Below are positions 1 through 5,917 of a stretch of DNA of 42,877 nucleotides, one piece after another. Under the pieces are notes generated by a model. That model ran no database searches. It was given only the letters and a program-made list of their open reading frames with translations, and had not been told where the DNA came from. A program made the position numbers and the translations under genes. The first letter of the stretch is position 1; each line of letters starts with the position of its first letter. The DNA is from Bacteroidota bacterium. Its GTDB lineage: Bacteria; Bacteroidota; Bacteroidia; Bacteroidales; Dysgonomonadaceae. The stretch covers positions 1-42,877 of the forward strand of contig JAMNYO010000121.1 of the NCBI GenBank assembly GCA_023622765.1, in the 5' to 3' direction.

Positions 1-381
1 ACAATCACAAGGAAAGTATTCGAGACCTGTTCGAATCATATCTCGAGCCGTTTCAGGCTGCTCATCCGGAATTGGGAGGCGTAACCATTTATAGGAATCT
101 GAATAGTTTTCCAAGTCTGACTCAAATAATGTCGGATTATTGGAAATAAGAAGCTGTTCAGCTTCATGGTACTGTCTTGTCAAGGATCGTAATTGATCAA
201 CACGGTCTTGTTTTTGTCTGTGTATACGCATATTGGTCTCTTTTGTGGCTTTACGAATTTGCATTGAGAACTTTTCCCAAGCTTCCAAATCGAGTTTATT
301 CATTTTCATATTGAATGATCCTTCGCCCGTGCGGGCGCCATTATGAATTTGCATGAACACGCTCTGCCTTGTGTTACTCAT
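1..381 (-). CDS. Phage early-region protein, partial at the left window edge
   Basis: The frame is open from the window edge to an ATG at 381, giving 127 visible codons with no stop, so the C-terminus lies outside. I chose this start because its ATG overlaps the TGA of the preceding gene as ATGA, the same coupling seen between the two genes upstream. Internal ATGs at 309 and 303 (residues 25 and 27) follow a GC-rich hairpin (324-337) and an AAGGA, so a second start there is possible. The visible protein is hydrophilic and rich in Lys, Arg, Glu and Gln between about residues 25 and 75, suggesting helices, and has no signal peptide. I do not recognise the family. Its place as third gene of a leftward operon diverging from a repressor suggests a phage early function; that is inference. 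Confidence 0.6.
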   Translation of the reverse strand, partial: MSNTRQSVFMQIHNGARTGEGSFNMKMNKLDLEAWEKFSMQIRKATKETNMRIHRQKQDRVDQLRSLTRQYHEAEQLLISNNPTLFESDLENYSDSYKWLRLPIPDEQPETARDMIRTGLEYFPCDC

Positions 382-572
382 AATTCATCAATTTTAAACC
401 GTTTCTCTATTTTCCTAAAGTCGCCACGCCGTTGCGCGTGTAAGAAGATGATCGTCGAGATCGCGAACCATGCAAAAACGACCATTACAGCTGTGAAGCT
501 GCTTTTCTCCGTGTCGATGCTCAAAGCCATGAAGCTGAGCATCCAGTTGATGAGGATTAAATACCGTTTCAT
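378..572 (-). CDS. Small two-segment membrane protein of the phage early operon
   Basis: A 64-residue protein with two hydrophobic stretches, roughly residues 3-17 and 26-44, and a basic C-terminal tail with HAQRRGDFRK. It is probably an inner-membrane protein with both ends on the same side. Its ATG overlaps the TGA of the upstream HTH-like gene (ATGA) and its own TGA overlaps the ATG of the next gene the same way, so all three are probably translated from one message. The function is unknown. Small membrane proteins in this position of temperate phages sometimes act in exclusion or lysis control, but nothing in the sequence decides this. Confidence 0.6.
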   Translation of the reverse strand: MKRYLILINWMLSFMALSIDTEKSSFTAVMVVFAWFAISTIIFLHAQRRGDFRKIEKRFKIDEL

Positions 573-781
573 GGTCTTGGATTTTTAATATTGGTCTTTC
601 CCGCTCGTTCAACTCCCCCGTACCTGGATATGGCGGCATGACGTATCCTCCGCGAAAGATCGCTGTTCGTTTTACCGTTCAAGGCCCCTCGCACGGTAGG
701 GTAGGATGTCTCGAAGACCTTTTTAAGTTCGGTCTTCACGCCGAGGGGTACTAAAATTTCGTTTTGTTTTCCTTGTGCCAT
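569..781 (-). CDS. Small putative DNA-binding protein, first gene of leftward phage operon
   Basis: A 70-residue basic protein starting at ATG 781, about 45 nt downstream of the start site predicted from the strong leftward promoter at 832-862. The central part (about residues 15-50, including KKVFETSYPTVRGALNGKT) reads like a helix-turn-helix: a short helix, a turn and a recognition helix, followed by an IRHAAI helix. It is the first gene after the phage switch and faces away from the repressor. In Mu-like phages that slot holds the Ner/Cro-type negative regulator, so a Ner-like role is a reasonable inference. The C-terminal 12 residues are low complexity and may be non-essential. It is coupled to the downstream membrane protein by an ATGA overlap. 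Confidence 0.6.
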   Translation of the reverse strand: MAQGKQNEILVPLGVKTELKKVFETSYPTVRGALNGKTNSDLSRRIRHAAISRYGGVERAGKTNIKNPRP

Positions 782-796
782 GTTAAATTATTTCTA

Positions 797-804
797 TACT
801 TTTG
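797..804 (+). promoter_or_regulatory. Rightward promoter -7 element for the phage repressor
   Basis: TACTTTTG fits the Bacteroidetes -7 consensus TAnnTTTG. The predicted start is near 811, leaving an 80-nt leader before the repressor ATG at 892. No good TTTG lies about 19 bp upstream (only TTG at 773-775), so this promoter should be weaker than the opposing leftward one. Confidence 0.45.
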
Positions 805-808
805 TAAG

Positions 809-852
809 CCTTTCAACTGTGAAAGGTTTCGCAAATATAGAAGATAATTATC
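809..852. promoter_or_regulatory. Operator region of the phage switch: two perfect dyads
   Basis: A perfect dyad CCTTTCA-ACTG-TGAAAGG (809-826) covers the expected start sites of both divergent promoters. A perfect 10-bp palindrome GATAATTATC (843-852) lies in the spacer between the -33 and -7 elements of the leftward promoter. A repressor bound at either would block RNA polymerase. A third, imperfect A/T-rich dyad sits near 861-882. That the HTH protein at 892-1311 binds here is inference. Confidence 0.5.
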
Positions 853-862
853 AACCATCAAA
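832..862 (-). promoter_or_regulatory. Strong leftward phage promoter, TTTG-N19-TATATTTG
   Basis: On the minus strand a TTTG (859-862) is followed after exactly 19 bp by TATATTTG (832-839), a full match to the Bacteroidetes -33/-7 consensus. The start should fall near 825, about 45 nt before the ATG at 781. It drives the three-gene leftward operon. Confidence 0.65.
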
Positions 863-891
863 ATATTTCGATGAAAATTTTCAACTAAAAG

Positions 892-1311
892 ATGAGTATC
901 TTAGAGCGGATAGCGCATTTATCTGATAATGAAAACATAACGATAACCGAGCTTGAACGTATTATTGGAGCAAGCAAGGGGGTTCTTTCAAGGGCTTTGA
1001 AAAAGAATACTGATATTCAAGCCAAATGGATTGCGGCGATAGTTGAAAATTATCCCCTATATAATGCCGAATGGCTTTTAACCGGTCGTGGGGAAATGCT
1101 TAAATCCGATAAGTTAACGCGAAATCAAACGACAGATGCCACGATAGATAAACTAATAAAGGAAGTAAAAGAATTGTCCGCGGAAAACGCATTGTTACAA
1201 TCAAGGATCAAAGAGCTTGAGGAGGAGGCTGCACGCGTAAGTACCCCCCTCGGGCATTCACGTGCTAATAATAACGCTATCATGATTAATGCTTCAGAAG
1301 TTGAAAGCTAA
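892..1311 (+). CDS. Phage-type HTH repressor with C-terminal coiled coil
   Basis: A 139-residue protein. Residues about 1-70 form a helix-turn-helix of the type found in many Bacteroidetes phage repressors, with ITITELERIIGASKGVLSRALKK as the likely HTH and a following WLLTGRGEML segment that is characteristic of the group. Residues about 85-115 (IDKLIKEVKELSAENALLQSRIKELEEEA) have a heptad pattern and probably form a dimerising coiled coil. There is no S24 protease-like domain, so RecA-driven self-cleavage is not expected. It diverges from the leftward operon across 110 bp holding two promoters and two perfect palindromes. It is therefore probably the lysogeny repressor of a transposable phage, by analogy with Mu c. 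HTH assignment is firm; the phage role is inference. Confidence 0.75.
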   Translation: MSILERIAHLSDNENITITELERIIGASKGVLSRALKKNTDIQAKWIAAIVENYPLYNAEWLLTGRGEMLKSDKLTRNQTTDATIDKLIKEVKELSAENALLQSRIKELEEEAARVSTPLGHSRANNNAIMINASEVES

Positions 1312-1388
1312 AAAAGATTTAGCCTAATGACGCCCTGGAAAACAAGAGACAGGTTACCAGAAATCATAGTTACTGAAAAGGAATAAAC

Positions 1389-1646
1389 TTACAGCCGGAT
1401 TTTGTTTTGCGGTTTGCCGCGAAGTTCAGTCCGAATACACTCTATAACGAAAATTGCGTCGCTCACGTCGCACGCATCGCTATCGTTCAGATTCTTTGTA
1501 ACCTCCCACAGGCTATCCCGCATGATGGTGTACCTTTCCATCAAAGATTTCGTGCCGTGCAGCTCGAGCTGTTCGTTCAAAAAATCCCTGATACCCATCG
1601 TGGCTTTACTCTCGTATTCTTGCTTTGCTTTGTCAATATCAATCAT
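1389..1646 (-). CDS. Small hypothetical protein near the prophage end
   Basis: An 85-residue protein, acidic in the middle and basic at the C-terminus, with no signal peptide or membrane segment. I start it at ATG 1646 rather than the adjacent GTG 1649. Its own promoter is visible 30-60 bp upstream (TATATTTG at 1678-1685). It lies convergent to the repressor gene, with only 77 bp between the two stops. I do not recognise the family. The predicted structure is mostly helical (EYESKATMGIRDFLNEQLEL and the following helices). Its position between the repressor and the repeat-rich end makes it part of the prophage, probably an accessory or lysogeny-expressed gene. Confidence 0.55.
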   Translation of the reverse strand: MIDIDKAKQEYESKATMGIRDFLNEQLELHGTKSLMERYTIMRDSLWEVTKNLNDSDACDVSDAIFVIECIRTELRGKPQNKIRL

Positions 1647-1677
1647 CACGCACGCTTTTTTTAGTTTTTCCCTGTTG

Positions 1678-1706
1678 CAAATATACTAAATCGTGTTGAT
1701 TACAAA
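1678..1706 (-). promoter_or_regulatory. Leftward promoter for the 85-residue gene
   Basis: On the minus strand a TTTG (1703-1706) precedes TATATTTG (1678-1685) by 17 bp. The -7 element is a full consensus match; the spacing is slightly short. The start should be near 1671, about 25 nt before the ATG. Confidence 0.5.
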
Positions 1707-1844
1707 CAATTTACGGGTATTTTTCTTTCGCCGGTAGTGCCGATTTTAACACAGTTTCCCCCACTCATTAACTATATTTTAACTGAAAAACGGTGCTTTT
1801 CTGGCAATACCCCCCCCTCAATTCACTTGTTTTTTACCCGAAAA

Positions 1845-1915
1845 GTAAGTCTAAACTACATGATTCCTGTTTTTATAAAAGTAAGTCTAAAGGTAAGTCT
1901 AAAAGTAAGTCTAAA
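1845..1915. repeat. Phased 12-bp iterons, GTAAGTCTAAA
   Basis: Four copies of GTAAGTCTAAA begin at 1845, 1881, 1893 and 1905. The last three are in tandem at exactly 12 bp, and the first is 36 bp (three units) from the second, so all four are in phase. The stretch is non-coding: a rightward reading frame through it only yields KVSL repeats. Iterons like this are typical binding sites for a replication or transposition protein; here the prophage transposase is the natural candidate. Confidence 0.7.
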
Positions 1916-1927
1916 CTCAAATTATCG

Positions 1928-2247
1928 CATTTCGTTTTTTAATGATGTTTCCCGGGTTCTTGGTGTTAAATTAGGCTACCACCTCCCCGTTTTAGCCCCT
2001 GCACGGTACGTCGTATCGCTTTCCCAGCGCGTTTCCGGTGGAATCATAGAAAAGGCCCACGAACAGCGCGTGAATGTAACATAAACGCTGTTCGAGGGCC
2101 ACAAATCCCGCGTGAAATGTAACACGAATGTTATGCAATGTCACATTTCGTTTTTATCTTTGCAGTTATACTCGTTCGCCCCTTTCCCGCTCATGGAGCT
2201 GGTTACAGGCATTATTCATGAAATTATTTTTATCGCATTTCGTTTTT
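1928..2247. repeat. Three copies of CATTTCGTTTTT, possible transposase sites at a phage end
   Basis: The 12-mer CATTTCGTTTTT occurs at 1928-1939, 2144-2155 and 2236-2247, all in the same orientation. The outer two share a longer match (TTATCGCATTTCGTTTTT). Spacings are 216 and 92 bp. Several same-direction copies of a roughly 20-bp site within the last few hundred bases are what the MuA-bound ends of Mu look like. The prophage boundary would then lie between about 2250 and 2318, next to the S9 peptidase stop. Confidence 0.5.
2054..2124. repeat. 15-bp inverted repeat with an embedded direct repeat
   Basis: The arms 2054-2068 and 2086-2100 are inverted copies matching at 14 of 15 positions, with a 17-nt loop. 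The loop side CGCGTGAATGTAACA (2067-2081) recurs as CGCGTGAAATGTAACA at 2109-2124. This could be a hairpin or a composite binding site. It is not followed by a T-run, so a simple terminator is unlikely. Confidence 0.55.
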
Positions 2248-2318
2248 AGCCCCGTAATTTACCTGTGTACGTCAAATCTCAGCTCCGCACCCCTTTTCTG
2301 TTCTCACCGTTCTCCCGG

Positions 2319-4859
2319 TTATTTGCCCTTGTACATCGAATCCCACCAGCGGGCATCTCCCTTGAGCCATTTGTTGAACCACGCGTAGATAGCGTGGTTC
2401 CAGGCGATCCGTTTCTGGTAATCGTAGATGGCGTGGTTTTCTCCCTCTACCTGGATAAACTCCACCTCTTTCCCCAGCAGCTTCAGTGCGTTGTACATTT
2501 GGATGCTCTCGCCGATGGGCACGTTGGTATCTGCCGTGCCATGGAGCAGCAGCAGCGGGGTGTTAACCTGGTCGGCCAGGAAGAGGGGACTCTGTTTCAC
2601 GTACAGTTCCGGGTTGTTCCATGGGAAGCTACCCGCGCTGGCTCCTGCGCTGTAAGAATATCCCCAGTAGCCTTCTCCCCAGTAGCTGGTGATGTTGCTA
2701 ATACCGGCGTGTGATACCGATGCCGAAAAGAGGTCGGTCTGGGTAATCAGGTACTGCGTCATGAAGCCACCGTACGATGCACCGATGTTGCCTATCTTGT
2801 TGCCATCGACGAACGGGTGCGCGGCAACGAACGCGTTGACCCCCTCGATGATCTCTTCCGCGGTCTGTTTACCCCACGCGTTCACGTGTCGTGCCGAGAA
2901 TTCCTGCCCGTATCCCGTGGTGCCGCTTGGTTGCATCGTGTAGACCACGTAGTCCTGTGCGGCGTACACGTGCAGGGGGTAGGTGCTCTCGAATATACGG
3001 GTGGTGGGGCTTGTTCCCGCGTAGTAGTAGACGATAAGCGGGTACTTCTTGTTCGGATCGAAGTCGGGTGGCAGGTAGTAACGTCCCTCTATCTGGTCAC
3101 CGAAAGAGCTGGTGAAGTTCCACTCTTTCACCTTGCCCAGCCGTAGTTGTGCGAGTCGCTCCGCGTACGGGTCGGAAATCAGGGTCGATTCCAGCGTGCG
3201 TAGGTTAAGCAGATAGCCTCGGTTGGAGTTGGAGACGCTCACACCGGTATAGGTTGCCCAGTCGCCATCGTTGGCAATGGAGAACGAGCGGATCACATCC
3301 TCTTTCAGTGGCAGCTTTTCGAACTTCTTGTTCTTAGGCGAGTAGCGGTATACATTGGTGCGGTCTCCCTCTTCCACCCGGTAATAGACGCGGTTGTCCC
3401 TCGGGTTCCACTCCTGAGTGCTGACGGTGGGGTCAAAGTTGCGCGTTACCGCCTCCACCTCCTTGGTGTCGAGGTTAAAGATGAACGATTGGGTGTCGTA
3501 GCTGTTCGCGATCTGTCCTGGTTTGATGTTTAGCCCGATGCCGCCAAACGCCTCAGGTGCCCCGTGCACCAGCAACTGCTTGCCATCCGGCGAGAACTGG
3601 GCGGTGTAGGCGTAGACCTGATCTTCCCATACGGTATCGACTTGCATCGATTCGAGGTCCAGCCTGTAGAGGGAGCTTTTTCGGAAGGGTCGCTCGGTGA
3701 GTTCCTCTTTCGAGGTGCTGAAGAGCAGGTAGCGTGTGTCGTCCGAGATATCGTTCAGCGAGGCTGTTTGCCGGCCGAACGTGAGCTGTTGGGTCAGCCC
3801 GGTGTCGAAGAAGTAGCGGTAGATAAAGTATCGATCGCGGTAACTCGCCTGCCGGTCATCTATCCCGATGAGCTTTTTCAGACCCCCGGGGCTTTTAGCG
3901 CTCAGGCTCTCCTTGGAGGAGAAGAAGAGCGACTGTTCATCAGGTGCCACTTGGAACCGCTCTTTGGGCAACCCTTCTGCCATCACCTTCACCTCCATCG
4001 TCAGCGGGTCTAACGTGCAAAACCGGTAACTATCCTTGTCGTCCTCAGTGAAGTAGAGCAGGTCTTGCTTGGGCATCCAGCCTAATTGGGCACGGTTGGA
4101 TGATTCGGACAGGATGGTGCGTTTTTGATGGGCGTCGTACACTTCGGTGTAGCTCCGACTGCTTCCTCCAGGTAGGGTTTCACGTAGGGATAGCAGCACG
4201 AAACGACCGCTGGGCGATATCGTTGAACTCGACACCCGTTTCCCCTCCAGGATGTCTTTGATATCAATACGCCTGGTTCCCACGCTGTTGAAGCTGTAGG
4301 TGAGGAGTGAGTCGGCTTTTTCCGGTTTTACTTCGATTTTAAAGGCCGGGTCGCTTTTATCCGCTGCCGAGGACAGCAGCTTGACCACCAACCGGGCGCT
4401 GTTGGTAAATCCCTCTATGTTGGCGGTGACTTTGCCGGCCAGGTGAAGGCTATCCTCCCGTTGCGTCTTACTCCCCTTCTTTGCTCCATCGATCCACACC
4501 TCCAGGGGGTTGGGTGAGGTGACCGTGAGTTGGCCCTTGCCGTAGCGGTCACCCGTCAAGTAGATCGAGAAGAGATGGAAGGCTATTCCCCGTTCCGGTT
4601 TGTCGCAGTGGAAGAACCCCGCCGTATCGGCCGTCAGCTCGGTGATGAAGCGCTCCTTATCGGGGAAGGTAACAGGGTAGGAGAGAAGCGTCTCCTCGGT
4701 GAAAGAAGCATCCTTCAAGTTTACGCTATCCAGCAATACCGGTTTTCGTACCTCGATGGGGCCAAAAGAGGAAATGTTTTCAGGCATCACAGCCTGTTGC
4801 GCGGTAAGGTAGGGCAGCAGAATAGCCCACGCGATCATCCAAGTAACCTGTCGTCTCAT
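2319..4859 (-). CDS. Exported S9-family peptidase (prolyl oligopeptidase/DPP type)
   Basis: An 846-residue serine peptidase of clan SC. An N-terminal signal peptide (about residues 1-20, MRRQVTWMIAWAILLPYLTA) sends it to the periplasm or surface. Residues about 190-580 form the beta-propeller that gates access of short peptides. The C-terminal alpha/beta hydrolase domain carries the nucleophile in GASYGG (Ser about 695), the acid in HGTADTNVP (Asp about 777) and the His in GENHAIY (about 809), in the usual order and spacing. Full length for the family; the substrate, probably dipeptides from peptide N-termini or oligopeptides after Pro or Ala, cannot be read. It follows ispE by 94 bp with no clear promoter between them, so it may be read from the DUF5686 promoter. 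Its 3' end abuts the putative prophage boundary but the C-terminus looks intact. Confidence 0.92.
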   Translation of the reverse strand: MRRQVTWMIAWAILLPYLTAQQAVMPENISSFGPIEVRKPVLLDSVNLKDASFTEETLLSYPVTFPDKERFITELTADTAGFFHCDKPERGIAFHLFSIYLTGDRYGKGQLTVTSPNPLEVWIDGAKKGSKTQREDSLHLAGKVTANIEGFTNSARLVVKLLSSAADKSDPAFKIEVKPEKADSLLTYSFNSVGTRRIDIKDILEGKRVSSSTISPSGRFVLLSLRETLPGGSSRSYTEVYDAHQKRTILSESSNRAQLGWMPKQDLLYFTEDDKDSYRFCTLDPLTMEVKVMAEGLPKERFQVAPDEQSLFFSSKESLSAKSPGGLKKLIGIDDRQASYRDRYFIYRYFFDTGLTQQLTFGRQTASLNDISDDTRYLLFSTSKEELTERPFRKSSLYRLDLESMQVDTVWEDQVYAYTAQFSPDGKQLLVHGAPEAFGGIGLNIKPGQIANSYDTQSFIFNLDTKEVEAVTRNFDPTVSTQEWNPRDNRVYYRVEEGDRTNVYRYSPKNKKFEKLPLKEDVIRSFSIANDGDWATYTGVSVSNSNRGYLLNLRTLESTLISDPYAERLAQLRLGKVKEWNFTSSFGDQIEGRYYLPPDFDPNKKYPLIVYYYAGTSPTTRIFESTYPLHVYAAQDYVVYTMQPSGTTGYGQEFSARHVNAWGKQTAEEIIEGVNAFVAAHPFVDGNKIGNIGASYGGFMTQYLITQTDLFSASVSHAGISNITSYWGEGYWGYSYSAGASAGSFPWNNPELYVKQSPLFLADQVNTPLLLLHGTADTNVPIGESIQMYNALKLLGKEVEFIQVEGENHAIYDYQKRIAWNHAIYAWFNKWLKGDARWWDSMYKGK

Positions 4860-4953
4860 ACGATTTTCTCTATTTTGTATATTTCTGTGTAGTTATTTGT
4901 TTTGTTTGCCTGTCCACCATCTGCTCAATCACTTATACTTTGAGTTGCGATGG

Positions 4954-5853
4954 TTATAGTGGCTGGCTGCACCAGGTGAAACAGTCTGGGAAAGATTCAC
5001 GCCATGCCGGTTCCTTCAGTTTCTCCTCAAATATGGCGTAGACCGATGAGCCGGAGCCGCTCATGGAGGCGTAGAGGGCGCCCATGTCGTAGAGTCGTTG
5101 CTTGATCCGGGCTATAGCCGGGTACCTCTTGAAGATAGAGGGTTCAAAATCGTTCTTCAGCACCTTTTCCCAATTGCTTACCGGCTGACGAACGATCTCC
5201 CGGATAGAGACTTCGGGGGTGGCAGGGGTGACCATCGAGTAGGCCGCTATAGTGGAAATCTCGATATTTGGCTTCACGAGCAACAGGAAGTACCCCGAAA
5301 GGTTCAGGTCAATCGGCTCCAGTTGGTCACCAATGCCTGTTGCCAGTGCAGGTCGGTTGCCAATGAAAAACGGGGCATCTGCACCCAGTGTCGCGGCCAT
5401 TCGTGTAAGTTCCTCTTCGGGAAAATGCAACTTAAATGTATCATTAAGCAACCGGAGCATGAAAGCGCCGTCTGAAGACCCACCACCTAGCCCGGCACCC
5501 GAAGGGATTTTCTTGAGCAGGTGAATATCGATGGGGGGGATCTCCCTTTTCTCCTTCACCTGTCGCAACGCCTTGATTACCAGATTCTCTTCAGCCGCTC
5601 CTTTTAACGGCAGACCGGTTTGATACAGGCGGTAGCCTTTAGTCGTTGAGGTCCCCATGGCTCTCATGGTTTCCACCTGTATCGTTTCCATCGACTTGCC
5701 CTGCTCGGTGTCGCCGGTTTGAGCGGGGATTATCTCCAGCGCATCCTTTAGCCCGATGGGGTATAGAAGGGTCTCCAGGTTGTGGTATCCATCTTCCCGC
5801 TTGGAGAGGACGTGAAGGCCCACGTTGATTTTCGCGTTTGGAAAACAGATCAT
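4954..5853 (-). CDS. ispE: 4-diphosphocytidyl-2-C-methyl-D-erythritol kinase
   Basis: A 299-residue GHMP-family kinase that phosphorylates CDP-ME at the 2-hydroxyl, a middle step of the non-mevalonate isoprenoid pathway. The N-terminal PNAKINVGL motif holds the catalytic Lys (residue 8). The glycine-rich ATP loop PSGAGLGGGSSDGA spans residues 117-130, and LGADAPFF supplies the catalytic Asp (about 159). The third GHMP motif (ASMSGSGSSVYAIF) is near the C-terminus. Cytosolic, with no signal peptide. It lies 64 bp after the DUF5686 gene and 94 bp before the S9 peptidase, all on the same strand, suggesting one transcript. Length is slightly above the typical 280-290, from a short insert near residues 45-70. 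Confidence 0.95.
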   Translation of the reverse strand: MICFPNAKINVGLHVLSKREDGYHNLETLLYPIGLKDALEIIPAQTGDTEQGKSMETIQVETMRAMGTSTTKGYRLYQTGLPLKGAAEENLVIKALRQVKEKREIPPIDIHLLKKIPSGAGLGGGSSDGAFMLRLLNDTFKLHFPEEELTRMAATLGADAPFFIGNRPALATGIGDQLEPIDLNLSGYFLLLVKPNIEISTIAAYSMVTPATPEVSIREIVRQPVSNWEKVLKNDFEPSIFKRYPAIARIKQRLYDMGALYASMSGSGSSVYAIFEEKLKEPAWRESFPDCFTWCSQPL

Positions 5854-5917
5854 GCCGAGCTTACTTTACCGCGAAGATACATAATTATTTCTCGTCCACC
5901 TTCCTCTTGGCGAGCGA

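Noticed and set aside
1737-2084. A 115-codon rightward frame through the iterons
   Set aside because: Its translation is mainly KVSL repeats from the 12-bp iterons; no start signals. I treat it as non-coding.
2155-2162. TATCTTTG, a promoter-like -7 element on the plus strand
   Set aside because: No gene lies downstream on that strand and no -33 element is present. It overlaps one of the 12-mer copies.
2265-4013. Several rightward frames opposite the S9 peptidase, including 2265-2714 and 3564-4013
   Set aside because: They are shadows of the peptidase's coding strand without signal, motif or start signals of their own.
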